A stretch of DNA of 64,000 bases. Origin: Lepisosteus oculatus. Lineage: Eukaryota > Chordata > Actinopteri > Semionotiformes > Lepisosteidae. The stretch covers positions 16,443,444 through 16,507,443 of the forward strand of contig NC_090703.1 in NCBI RefSeq assembly GCF_040954835.1. The letters are read 5' to 3'. The position numbers and the translations under genes are program-made. The notes below the pieces were generated by a model. It did not search any database. It was not told the DNA's origin and was given only the letters and a program-made list of their open reading frames with translations. Below are positions 25,131 to 37,600 of this stretch, piece by piece; position 1 is the first letter of the stretch, and the number at the start of each line of letters is the position of its first letter.

Positions 25131-28100
25131 TACTGCAGTAGCGCATTATAAAATGTTCACAAAAAAGTATTGTTATAGGACAAAAACTGCTAAAGTTATC
25201 CAGGGCCATATTTAGTGTTTTGTTGGAATCTTAGTTTCCTAACAGAAATTCTGGGATAAACAGAGTTTTGGAGCAGAAGATGGTTGTTACAGCATGAGAT
25301 TGCAAAGTTGCTATACCTGGAAAAGGAGAGCAAATTCAATCTTGGTTCTTAGAACAACAGCAAATTAAGCAGACTTGTCTTCCATTTTAACACATGCAGT
25401 ACGACTAAGGGCTAGTGTGTTAAATGCTGAGTGCACAGGAACAACAAAGATGTAAAGGTTTTTCTTTGTTGATGAATTTTGGTGTAGAACTGGTTAGTCT
25501 GAGGCACAACTTTTTACGTGGATTCTAAAGCATTACATAATTTTTAATATTTAGTATTGTTTCCCAGTTGTATTCTGTGGGTCAACAGAAGTAATGAAAT
25601 ATTGAGGGGAAATAAAAGAAACGTTTGTTTTCTCATTTTTGCTAAAAATCAATCTGAAATATATCCTTTAATGTAACACACACCTTGGAATCAATTATTG
25701 TTTAATAAGTTAGACTTTACCACTGTGGCCCTGAGAGACCATGCCAGAGATCAGGATCAAGCTCCTCTTCTGCAGAATGTGTACTGTCAAATCCATCCAC
25801 CTTTTTCCATACTCTAGGTCCCACGGCCCATTTAGCATAAATTGGAAGTGATGCAGTCTAGAGGCTTAGGTGCACTTGGCAGGTTTCATAGGGGCAATTG
25901 CAGAGCACAAACCTGTTCAAAGCTAGTGATAATCAACAAGTTGCGCACCATTGGTTTTGGGAATCCCAGTTAAAGTAAACCAGTAACAAAACTCAGTCTC
26001 AAACCAGTGATGTTTGGGAGCATGGGAGACAGCAAAGATGATTAGAAATATTGAAGTATACAGTAGACATGCCTGCATGTGTATAATGTCTCCTGAAATG
26101 TGTGGGGGGCATAAACATCACATAATTGCTCATAAACTCTGCAACAGGTGGAATATGGATCTTTTTAATATAGCAGCCCACAACATGATGCAACATATAT
26201 TTTGAGATTATGATTTTAGTCAAACCAAACATTATATGAATAACAAGTATAACAAGCAGTGTTCTAAATGAAAGTTAAAAAGTTAATCTCTAAAATACAT
26301 TTTAGAAACAGAAAACAGAAGTCCACAGACAGCCATTTAAAGAGTAATAAGAGTGATGCTGGACTTATCTGGGAGGGAAAAAGAAAGAATCATACTCACA
26401 GTACAGAACAAAACATGTATTCACACTTGAAGACTGCTGAAAAAGAGGATTTAAATTTAAACTTCAGCTTTAAAATACCACATTTAAATTTGAAAATAAA
26501 CAAAGCGCAAACGTATGAAGGGCTTTAACAAGCTGAAAGTAATTAAGGTATACGTAAATATCAGTTTTTGCTGAATAATAAAAAATAAATTTATAAAACT
26601 AACCAAAATCTAACATTTATATTTCTAAAGTCAATTTTTAAAATGGCTATATCATTTATAAAAGACATCCAGTGTGATGATTGAATCCGAGTGAATTATC
26701 AGAGAATCCCTGAAATATATTTAATGATATGTTTACTCTTAACTTTCAACCTAAATGGTTTTAACTGTTTTTTTTTAACGTTATAATTCAGTAAATAATA
26801 TTTAAACGTGTTAAATGTTGACCAACAGTGCCATAGAAAGGTCTGTTTCCTTAATAAAACACAATTACAGAAACAACATAAACCACAGCTAGTTTGTTTT
26901 GGCTCTAAATAAATTCACAGGTACGGATAGAAATCACACATACTGTATTGTCTTAATAAAGGACTTAAGGAAAACCAAAAAAAGTTAAGCTTGTGGGTGA
27001 TTTGAACTTTACAAAGTTCTCCTACATCAATAACAGCATACTGTAGTATGAACTCTACAGAATGCCAAATTGAACAAAGGCCTGTGGCATCACCCCTGTG
27101 CCATTTTAGTATGACCAGCTGTTGGAGGATGGACTCACTTCATGGTAGGGACTTCCCTGGAGACGTTAGGTTTCACACAAGAAGATTCTGTTAAATTAAA
27201 TTTAATATCAAGAATAAAATACTTCTAGTTGCCTTCTGACATGAAGCAGTGTTAGAGGTTGTTCTAATTATGGTTTTTGAACAAGCTTACATATCCTTGA
27301 GGTCATCTTAATCTTGCAATTTTACTTACAAAATTACTTCTTCCTAATCCATATAAACCCCCCCTTTATTATGTCACTTTGGGGAAAGAATAGTACAGAT
27401 TGAGTTATTAATACTAGGTTTAAACCCATAGAAAACGCCTGTAATTAGATGAAATAAACGTAATGAGCAACACCCATTATAGGCCTAATTACAAATCAAT
27501 ACCTAGCCATGTTATTTTTATATTGCTATTCTGCTAGTCCCAAAAATGCTGCAAATGAGTGAAGCAAAATCATATATACATTCCTCAATATTTTAACACG
27601 TAAAGACACAGCAAATCATATTTACCTCCTGTATTGCCCAATTTAATTGAATAAAATACCATGAATATGAAGTACTGTAGTACTTTATCCTGTATACAGT
27701 ATAGAGGATCTTGACAGACCTACATGTTTTAGCGCACTATAGCTGGATCCAACCAATGAATAAAAATCCATAATTAAAGTTAGGAGATGTTTAAAAATAT
27801 TCTATTTCTAATGATAGAAATCCCCCCGCCGATTTTAACGCGCATTCCGGCCTTTTCTGGATCTTTATTTGCAGTTTTTGAATAGTGTTTTAAATAAAAC
27901 TTTCACAACACTTAGAATCAACACTTAATTAGAAACCTCCTCAAGCCTAAGTTTAGGTACTGAAACAAACAGAACAATGGCCATTATTTTGCGAATATTG
28001 ATTGGTTATTTGAAATATATGAGATACCTAAAATATTGTATATAACTACCTAAAGCCGCAGAAATATTTGCATGTACTAGTACGCATGGGTAAACTCCAC

Positions 28101-28293
28101 AAGCTGTTTGAAATACTTATTGCAATGCTTGCTGTGCTTGACATTACATTGCTTTTCTAGTGGTCTTTCCCCCATAAATTACAAAGTTTCTTTTACGACG
28201 AAATGTACCCAAGGGTCTGAAGACGTATAAAAGTCCCAGCGAGAGGCTGGCTCCGAGACAAGAAAGTAGAACCCATCTCTAAGAGAAAATGGT
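25131..28293. other. Intergenic DNA, possibly including distal GREM1 3' UTR
   Basis: I see no coding exon here. The LINE may extend somewhat past 25130. Minus-strand AATAAA signals, such as the complement of 27365-27370, could be late polyadenylation sites for GREM1, which has a long 3' UTR in mammals. A short GC-rich patch (about 27823-27852) stands out from the AT-rich surroundings. Confidence 0.45.
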
Positions 28294-29472
28294 TTTATTT
28301 GGTGCTTTGGGTTAACGTGATGCATAAAATGCTCGGCACGAAATCGGAGTCTTCGCAATTTCAAAATAATTTACGATTCATTTCACACTCGTTGAATCTG
28401 CACCGCACACTGAAATGTCTAGGTTAGCAATAATTGAAGGCGCAGGCTAAGCCATGACCATTGTCTGCAATGATAAAAGTGGAAGATTCAACAAAGTTCA
28501 ATTTTAAAAATGTTTTAATTTGTTTCTCGGTAAGCAAGTCCTGCATATTGCACAACAATTGTATAAAATGTACTTTTTCATGCAGGAGAACGTGTTAATT
28601 TATTACTATATAGGCTAGTTCTTTAACAGTTGTCTGAAGAAATTCACATACAGTTGCTGAAGAAAATCAACGAAAAGTATATTTATATTTTAAACTTTCA
28701 TTTGAAGAATATTAGAGTTCCCTTTCAATGTCATCAATAGCTTGACACTGGTGTTTATTACCAGTCTATATCCATCTACCCATTTGAAATCATTGACACA
28801 AAACAGTGTAGGCCAAAAGATTCACAGAAAAGCTTGTAACATTCATATTAATCGTACAAACGACTCATATAATTACATTAAATATTCGTATCACTCTGTT
28901 GTCTATTCACATTCCACACAGTGGAAACTATCTATTACACAGTCAATATTTAAAATCAATAAAAATAAAATAAATGCAGGTGGGATAATGAAAACAAATG
29001 GCGTATACCCCGCCGAAGTGGTCTGAAAGACTTTTGTTTGGAAGATATTTTATGTGAATAGGTCGCCAAGCCTTTCCACCATTCACTCGTCACAGTGTAT
29101 TTTGTATAATCAAGCATGTTACTGTTATTAAACCTGTGTCGCAAGTTACAGCGGTGAGTGTGGTTATATGGTTATTACACTATAAATATGAAAAGGCATG
29201 AATTTCTTTTCCTGGAAAGCTCTGAAATTAGTGAAACAAAAGTGTTCCTATCTGGTGAAATACGAGTTGTTTTCTGTCTGATCGTAAATTGGAAGAAAAC
29301 CTTTTTCATTCTATTGTCCCCCGAAGGACCAGGTCATCTGATGCTGAGGGAATACTTTCTTTTAGTAGTTTAACAGTCATATTGTGATGCAACGCGAATG
29401 AGCGCTTCCCTGTTTGGTTAGAAACAAAGTTTACATCTTGACACTAATCGACAAAGAGCATGAAACACTGAT
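28294..29472 (-). other. GREM1: Probable GREM1 3' UTR (minimum extent)
   Basis: The sequence follows the GREM1 stop codon without any other gene. Minus-strand AATAAA signals lie at the complements of 28754-28759, 28599-28604 and 28294-28299. Mammalian GREM1 has a 3' UTR of several kb, so a longer one is possible. The true end cannot be fixed from sequence. Confidence 0.35.
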
Positions 29473-30033
29473 CTAGTCAAGATCTATAGAAACGCATCGG
29501 CACTCTTTGACGCGTTGCACCCTTTTCTTCTTGGTGCTGGGCTGCTGCTCCGGACAGTTCAGAGTGAAAGTCATCTTGGTGAATCTGAACGGCTTGCAGA
29601 AAGAGCACGACTGAAAGGCACCTTCTTCCTTGCGCACATGTCTGGGGATGTAAAAGGAATTGCACTGACCATAGCAGAATCGATTGATTATGGTGCGGCT
29701 GATGCATCCATCTTCATGGATAGTTTGCTTAAGAGGCTGGGTCTTACACCAGTCACGTTTCAGGTATTGGCGCTCCGTGACATGCAGGGCTTCCTGGCTA
29801 GACTCCAGCACCTCCTCAACAGGCGTAGAGGAGCCTTTGCTCTGTCCCCGGTTCCCCGAGTCTGGTTGCGGTGGCTGAGACTGCGGCTGCTTCTCCGAGT
29901 TGTTTTGTTGGGTTTTGCCGGGAGGGGGGATGGCTCCTTGAGAAGCTGTGCTTTTCTTCTTTGCCTCAGCGGAGCTGCACAGCAAACCAAGGACGAGCAC
30001 CGTGCTGAAGACCACTTGAAGAGATCTGGTCAT
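29473..30033 (-). CDS. GREM1: Gremlin 1, secreted BMP antagonist
   Basis: The 186-residue protein is encoded in a single exon, as in other vertebrates. Residues 1-24 form a signal peptide, followed by KKK. A sequon is at N44-N45-S46. A low-complexity Gln/Pro/Ser linker leads to the strongly conserved EEVLESSQEALHVTER. The DAN-type cystine knot spans residues 96-180 with nine cysteines (96, 110, 120, 124, 143, 146, 160, 178, 180). A basic, probably heparin-binding patch (KKKRVQRVK) precedes the end CRCVSIDLD. Gremlin 1 binds BMP2/4/7 outside the cell and sustains the SHH-FGF loop in limb and fin buds. The ATG lies one base after the splice acceptor ttccag at 30036-30035. The 213-residue open frame on the opposite strand is a shadow. 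Confidence 0.98.
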   Translation of the reverse strand: MTRSLQVVFSTVLVLGLLCSSAEAKKKSTASQGAIPPPGKTQQNNSEKQPQSQPPQPDSGNRGQSKGSSTPVEEVLESSQEALHVTERQYLKRDWCKTQPLKQTIHEDGCISRTIINRFCYGQCNSFYIPRHVRKEEGAFQSCSFCKPFRFTKMTFTLNCPEQQPSTKKKRVQRVKECRCVSIDLD

Positions 30034-30034
30034 T

Positions 30035-31682
30035 CTGGAAAAAAAAACCCACGCATGACCGTGTACAGTTACTTTTTAGAGTGGTTAATGCTGCTTCTTA
30101 GATTTCCACTACATAACATCTACCAAATGTTTAAGCTTAAAAGATTACTGTATTAATCTTTTTAATGGTTTTATAAACGTGATGATCAAAACTCACATAC
30201 TGTACTGTATTAAAGTGAAAGCTGAAGAAGACGGATTTCTTAGGCGTTAGAAGTTTTTTAAATTGAAAATAAGAATCTTGATCTATGATCTATGATCAGA
30301 AACAATGTTAATTCCTGGTGAGGAAAGCGGCATTTTAGAACAAGGAAAATGCAGTAATATAACACTCTTGTTGAAAAACAAGGCAAAAAAATTGTTTTGT
30401 GCCAACCTGGAGCACAGTTTATTAGAGTTTCGAATTAATTGATTTTGCCCGTTGTATAGCGAAAGAAATTATTCTGCTTTGTAAAATGTGATTCTCTTTC
30501 TGAACCACTCTGGAGTTCAACGTCACTGCCAGGATGTCTAGTGTAAAACAATATTATAGAGGTGCCAAGATCAGTAGAAGGTTTATAAGGGTACTAGAGC
30601 AGATAACTCAATGGGATGCAGAAGGAACTGGAGAGTAAGCAAGTCCTACTTTTGCTGACTGTTGCCATACCAGGCTTACAAATGTATCAAGAATTCCATT
30701 ATGACAGTAACCTCAGTTAAATTATGGTTCTGGGCGCAGAAATATTTTTTCCTTATAAATAACCCATTGGAATGACTAGATTTGCGAGACAGACTTTGCT
30801 TGGAGTAAAATGTTTTCGAAAAAGGAATTGCACATTTAGAAGTGAAAAGGAGACAATTTTATTGGGAAGAGAATTGCATATTACTAGTCACTTAAAATGC
30901 ATTTCTGCTAAAAAATGTTTGCTCTAGATCACCATTTGCTCTGCATATTCTTACAAAAACTACGAAATGGCTCGTATGTAGCTAAAAACGGGATAAAAGG
31001 CAAAATATTTTTTTTACTTTTTATCATAATAATGAAAAATTTCAGTTTATTTGCACAGACAATTTGGGGCTTGAGTACACAAAGAGCAACATATTTTTAT
31101 TTTAACGTCTTAAACCATACAATGTTATACTGGACATTTCGCAATCAGCTTTTCATGAATCAGTAGATGAATTATGAATCGGATGCAAAGCAACGCATTA
31201 ACTGTCACTAATGTGGTTTTAGGATCACAAACATTTTCTGTAAATAAGAAATGAAAATCCACCGCAATTGATGTATAAAAAACGTGCAAAGTATTACGGC
31301 TTTTAGAATTATGCAACATAAGAAAAACTGCTTTTACTTGCAATGACCCTTGTAATGTACAGAATGGTACATTTATATAAACTCAGTTTTAGTGTTTGCA
31401 CTTGCTTCATGTGCTATACGTATATCCAAAAATGAATAAGCAGAGGGGAGATAGCAGATCGCAGACTGATTATTTTAGCTTCTTGTAGATAATATATAAA
31501 CAGAACCACAACATACATTCAGACTCTTGGCTAATAAATATCGATGGCAAGACACCTGCTCATTGTTTTATTCTAATACCAGTCTCATTAAACGCATATT
31601 TTAATTTCAGTTAAGGTTTCTTAAGAATTAAACAACAACGATTTCTAATATACCCCCCAAGCGAAGCATATAAAGCACTCAC
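30035..31682 (-). other. GREM1: GREM1 intron 1 (in 5' UTR)
   Basis: The intron is 1.65 kb with donor gtgagtgc (31682-31675) and acceptor ttttttttccag (ending at 30035). Its position directly before the start codon matches the two-exon structure of mammalian GREM1, though it is shorter. No other feature is seen. Confidence 0.75.
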
Positions 31683-31850
31683 CTGCCCATTCTTTGACAA
31701 CATAAGCCGTACTCAGTCTTGAAAAGTGGTTTTAACGTGCCCAAGTCAAGGAGCAGTTAGTTGTATCGAGTGTATGGCAGTCGACGTGCGCAGTGATGGA
31801 AGTCGAAAGTTGCTAACGATTCCATAGAAAGGGAGACTGTTTTTTGGTAC
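31683..31850 (-). other. GREM1: GREM1 exon 1 (5' UTR, start estimated)
   Basis: The 3' edge is set by the strong donor gggcag|gtgagtgc at 31683/31682. The 5' edge is estimated from the TATA-like tttaaaag at about 31885-31878. There is no ATG-initiated frame that continues into the coding exon, so the exon is non-coding. Confidence 0.6.
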
Positions 31851-31876
31851 AAATTGCAGCAGCGCCTGGCTGTCTC

Positions 31877-31888
31877 CCTTTTAAATGT
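31877..31888 (-). promoter_or_regulatory. GREM1: GREM1 TATA-like element
   Basis: On the - strand this reads catttaaaaggg, about 30 bp before the estimated start of exon 1. A GC box-like cgccccctc lies upstream at about 31964-31972. Confidence 0.4.
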
Positions 31889-31889
31889 C

Positions 31890-33950
31890 TGCCAGCTGAG
31901 ATGTGCAAAACAGTTCCTTCTACATTATTGGCTAGGCACGATCCAAAGAAAAATCAAACTATCCGCCCCCTCAACACTTCCTTGAACCCAAGGGAGGGAA
32001 ACATACTGCCGAAAAGGCATTTAGGATTTTTTTTTCTGCTGGCATCTCTTTCCTGCTCATGTCAGACAGTGCCAGTGCCACTACAGAATTATACAGAGTA
32101 CACCTCGGGGGTATACTTAAATACAATAATCATCGACATCTTGAGCATATTATAAATCAGAAAGTTATCAACTGTAGAAAATGAAACAATAGGTCATTCA
32201 AAATCACATCAAACTAAAATAGAAATCAATTGTCAGTACCTTGTATTCTGCTTAATTTATTGGACAGTATTCGAGTTGTCAGCAAGGGAACATTTACTAA
32301 ACAAGGTGTAAAGTACACATTATATTAAACTGTTTCATATAAACAGCGTCGGCTAAAGAAAGAAAACAGCCTTTCCAAAGTCCCGCTTGCATTTTCACGA
32401 AGCTACTTAGACAAAAACACGCAAGATTCATAGACAGTTGAAGAGTCGGGTTTTTTTGCAGACGCACTTTTTATATCAGAATGCTCTTTCATATCACTCT
32501 CTCATATTAACTTAGAAAATAACGCAAAAATAAACGCAAAAAAGCGAACATCCTTCCAACAGCCTAGTCGATAAAGTGGAGAAGCAGCGCACATATACAA
32601 TTATAAACTGTTTTACTTTTTTTGTAAAATACTTAGACAAGATCTAGTTTTAAATAAGGACTTTGCACCACTGGGTCCAAATTAAGGAAAGCAAATCTAT
32701 TTGTTCTTCATCTGACAACGCCGTACAGCAGATCACTTAAGTTTCACAACAAATCTTTTCAATTCACCATGGATTAAACAAACATTAGTCTTATCTTTAT
32801 TTTTTTTCCAGATATTGAAGAAAATGTTTATTTGAATCACAACGTCTTATAATTTTACAAGATTCATTCAACTACATTTTAGAGTTTTGGCCTATTAGAC
32901 TGGCTTGTTCATATTCGAATATAATTAAAACGAAACGTTATTTACTGGTGTGTGTATATTAGAAACATTTTTACATAATACACTTCTTTGAGAAAGGCAA
33001 TGATATATGCAATGAGATCTTCATCCGACGCAAATTTGGATGTGTCAATCAAATACATTTACATATTACTAGTCTGATGGCTAAAAAGTACACATAAAAC
33101 AAGTCGTTAATCCTGTATGTATTTGAACTTTCTAGTGAAAAATATTCTCACCATTAATTGAAGTAGTCACGAAAATCCTTCTCAAGAAAAGATGCCAAAA
33201 CCATTTCCATTTCTTGGAAACCGCAAGGGCACGTTCGATGCCAATTTCTTTCTTTATTCCAACTGGTCTGTTTTATTTAAACTGCTTTCCTGTCAAACCC
33301 CTCGTAATATTTAACAAGTTTCTTTGAAAAAAAATTGTAGATGTTTGAATACTGTAGGCTATGTCAGGACTTCATTTTCTAAAGTATTGAAATAAGTATT
33401 GTTGATGCTTGCTTCTTGTATGCTGCTCAATGTAATGTAATCGGCGACTTCGTGACACGAATTTCAGTTGCGGGGCAAATGTGTTTTATTCATTGAATAT
33501 AATATTAAATTATATATAAATATCCTTTTGTTATTATATTTAGCTATTAATTAATAATTCAACATCAGTTCAGGTGTTGCCTGGTAGATAATATAGGAAT
33601 TAGATATTCTTGCTTGCTGGACAGTCACAGGCTTACATTAAAATTGTATCTCATTTTAGAAGGTTTTGTTTTCCCCAGAATGTATACAGTTTACAAACAT
33701 ACAACAAAATGAATTAATATTTTTTATTGATTTCAATCCTGAAATATAATTAACGAACATCAATTTCTGGCAATATACAGTGAACAGATTGTTTTACATT
33801 GATGATTTTAAACACCTGCCGTATTTGCTACAGAACTAAAAACATCAAGACACTCTTTTGCAACTGTTTTTTTTTCTGTGCCATTACGAAAGTTAAGAAA
33901 CGAATGTCTAAAGCACACATTTTTCCTGCAATATGAATACATTTTCTTTT
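31890..33950. other. GREM1 upstream / SCG5 downstream intergenic DNA
   Basis: About 2 kb separate the GREM1 promoter from the probable SCG5 3' end. I see no gene. A PBX-MEIS-like site (tgtcaatca, complement TGATTGACA) is at 33043-33051. In humans a duplication covering the SCG5 3' end and GREM1 upstream DNA raises GREM1 expression in gut epithelium, so control elements are plausible here. Confidence 0.6.
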
Positions 33951-33964
33951 CAAAGTGTCAGGCA

Positions 33965-34512
33965 TTTATTTCTGCTGTTCTTGCCTCACTCAACATTTTT
34001 AATATCCCCATGTGCTCCACATATGTCTCTCAGTCACTGCCCTTTCTCTAAGAACTGGTTGCCCTGCACAGCACTATTGCTAAGCATACTGAACCACCTG
34101 GTAATGTAGAGTGCTAAGAAGCATTGCTGTTTAAAAATCATACATGTGCTGTGATCACAACATGACACCCCTTGCCTCAAAGCAATTGTAAAGCATTAGT
34201 TACTTCTTCTAAGAATTAACATAAAACTATCATAAATATCCTCATGGCAAACATGCACGTAAACCAAATGTTTTATTTACCATTTTAGTTATTATAGCTT
34301 ACAATGATTACATAAACCTATTTGTCATCAGATCATATATTTTGAAGATCAATTTCAAACAAGAGATCAGTGAGTATCACCGGAGAAATACAAAAGCAAA
34401 ATACTGGCATTTCATATTTGCAAAACACAGCAAGTGGCACACTGCTTTTATAATGATGGTTTTATCATAAGAAGATAATTCTAGTATTGAAACAGTAACA
34501 GGGTAGCATGTT
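33965..34512 (-). other. SCG5: Probable SCG5 3' UTR
   Basis: The sequence follows the SCG5 stop at 34515-34513. Minus-strand AATAAA signals lie at the complements of 34272-34277 and 33965-33970. The second gives a UTR of about 550 bases, close to the mammalian size as I recall it. Confidence 0.45.
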
Positions 34513-34632
34513 TTATGCAGCAGAGGTGTGGTTCACTTGGTTATTACTGGTATCTTCTTCTGAGAAATGAGGGACAGATTTCTTGGCCACCACATTATCC
34601 AGTCTTTGCCCCATCAAATAAGGATTGACACT
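34513..34632 (-). CDS. SCG5: SCG5 exon 6, CT peptide
   Basis: The exon follows acceptor atattttag and encodes [18 protein letters not shown], then SVPHFSEED and a tail [12 protein letters not shown] with a TAA stop at 34515-34513. VVAKKSV is the PC2-inhibitory heptapeptide. The tail is longer than the mammalian DEDKDPE end and contains a possible sequon NHT. Confidence 0.95.
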   Translation of the reverse strand, partial: SVNPYLMGQRLDNVVAKKSVPHFSEEDTSNNQVNHTSAA

Positions 34633-37600
34633 CTAAAATATTAAAGAAAAAAGGTGTGTAAGGAGTAAAAGCCAAAAGTAACATCAAAATTTACAATGAA
34701 AAAAGCAAACTATAAACCAGGACAACGACACTGACATAAAAAATAATCAGAGTAAATAAAAGAGACATGTCTACAATACAAGGTATAGGTCCAGTTCTCA
34801 AATAGGTAAAAAATGAAATATGACAGAAAATGGAGTTTGCAAAACCAAATCATAACTTTTAACATACTTAAAAAGGTGTAATACTGACAACAGATTCAAT
34901 CCTTACTTTCTTAAACTGAATCCATCAGTAAAATAAAGTCAGGTTATATCAAAGACAGTGGGACTAAGAGCAAATTATCAGTGTCTGGTCTCTCAAGATT
35001 TGGCCCACACATATGGCCTCACCTGTCAGTAAAGGAGTAAATGATGAGCTTATACTATAGATGCCTTTGTCAGTTTGTGAAATCCATTTTCCTTACACTC
35101 AGAATATGTGCTCTCATCTAGTGAATCAGAGCTACCACAGTAATTTTCAAATCACTGCTGGGACATCTGACAGATAAGGTTTATTTTATATTCAGTATGA
35201 ATCTACTTATTCATATCCGACTGCTGTAATAGGAGTACAAATAACTAGAAGAAAGAGAGAGGTCTAAATGTTTATATACTGTTTATAACGTATGCTTGTA
35301 TGGCAGTATTCAATAACACAAGGATGCAACAATGTTCTGCTGGACCAATAACATAGTAGGAAAGAATGTTTTTTTCTAATGCATTGTCTAATAGCAAGTC
35401 AGTCTGTCAGGATGAATGAGACTCATCAGTGGTGTTTTAATAGACGTTATTTAGAAATGAAATATTTTACATTGCTCAACACAATACAAGCTGTCAGTGA
35501 AACACCTGTTCAGAAGTGTGGTTATCATTTAAAAGTGCAAAAGAAAGCATCCTGGTGATTTATTACAGTGACCTGTGTTCTCAATGAAACAGGTACACAT
35601 TTATTCAGAGTGTTAGAGAAACCATAATGAAACAACATACCCTCTTATTTCTTTTTGGACCACTCTTCATTTTTTCATAAAGCAGTTGCTTATTCTGTCG
35701 AAGATAAAAGAAAAACAAACTTGATATTAACTACATTTTTTAAATCTAATTTTCTTTTGATGACTGTTTTAACCTGGTTCCATTATGAAGAAAACAAAAA
35801 ACCCACAAAAAGCAGCAATCATTAGTTACCAAAAATGAAAGTTTATACTTATTTATTATTGAAAATAAATTGCCTAGTTTAAGGTTTATTGTCATTAGCT
35901 ATCATATAAAAGCTAAATTCTTAAGAGCACAGCATTTGATCTAAGCTTTATTGCAGTAAACCTTTTAAAAATTGCCAGACAAGGTCTTGGCAGGCAGGAA
36001 AGTTATGTTGAGGAAAATGAACCCATTACCACAGTTGGTATAACTGATTCCACATAGTGTTTAAAATACGAACTTGTCTGGAAAAGACACATGCATATGC
36101 ATAGCACATTAAAATGAGTATGAGTAAGCAAATGGTGGGGTGACTAGAAAAGGAGTATAAAAAATGAAGCTAGCAGTTCCTTGTTTACTTAAGAGAAAAT
36201 GAAATCCATTGTCAGCTGTCAATATGCAGCTTCAGACAGTCTATAGGTTTTTACCATAATATTCACGAATAAGTGACAATACCTAAAAATGGTATTTGTA
36301 AAAAATGTTACGTTGTCAATGAGAAAATATGCTGGCATAATGTATTATTTCTTCTACAGTGCATAACTGTGATAAATCGCAATTGTACCCATTAATTAAA
36401 AGTTAATTAATCAAAAGTCAAACCAATTTAAACACCATGTATAGATGTTCAGTTTCGCAAGATATTTGTACACACTTTTGCATATAATTGAGCTAATTAA
36501 TTTTCTTTGCACATACTATATGTACACACAAAATCATTGTTAATTTAAAATAACAATTCCACATACTAAATTCCCTATTATTTGCAACGCTATAGAAAAA
36601 AAGACCAAAACTATATACAGTACATACTGTATAAATCCACAGTGAGAGATGAAATACCTTCTGAAGTGCATTTTTTTGGTCCACCCATTCAGAGACTCCA
36701 GAAGTGTTCACACATCTTAATAACCCAACACTAACTAGATCCCTTAACACTTCATCAGACTTCAGCCGTGATCACTGAGCCAAACCTAATTCCAACACCA
36801 ACCTAGACCTTGTAACACTGGGCTATACTATAGTTTGGAATTATTTGACTTCATATGTAAATAAACAAGCTAAATATAAATATCCAAACATAAAATCACA
36901 CTATTCCTTGCAAATTCTGACAATAAAGAAGTGGTTCACAGACAAAGCTAGGAAGCAAATACAAGACCACAAACACTCCACCAGAGCTAATAATATCTCT
37001 AGCCATTTTTATGACTTGCAGCACATGCTGCATTAAGTTACTGACTCCCGCAAGCTATTAAAGAAAGACGGGGGCCAATTGTCAGAGGTACCAGCTGCCT
37101 GCAAGGCTGAGACAGGATCAGAACAGTCATTGAAATGGTGTTTCTAAAGATTTCTAAAATTCTAAAATTTCTAGATTTCTAAAATGTGATAACATTTAAG
37201 GTATTTAAGTTATTTCAGTCTGCTTGTAAATGGTGAGGCACAATAGTAGGAAGTACTGCATGAGATTCTATTCCTTAACTCACTGCTAAGTTAAAACCAC
37301 TAGAATGATCAAATAGCAGTGGAAAGAAATGTTACAAAATCAACATTTAAGCCTTAGTTTGCATGTATATTATTACATCCAGTGCCACTTTTGAAAGCTA
37401 TTGTTCTTGATTGCAATACTGAAAGCTTTATAAATATACAAATTGTCTTTCTGAAGAACCTCGGTCAAGCTCATCACTGCTGAAAGATGTCAGTGAAATG
37501 CCCAGTATCAATTTGTTGTGGTTTGTCTTGCCTCAGCTAGTGTCATTCCAAACATTCCAGAGTGACACTGTAGCGACTATTTCCATATTTAAATGTTTTG

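Noticed and set aside
29515..30156. Open frame of 213 residues on the + strand, longer than GREM1 itself
   Set aside because: It is antisense to the GREM1 exon and runs through the GREM1 splice acceptor. Its product has no family resemblance. The open frame follows from the codon use of GREM1.
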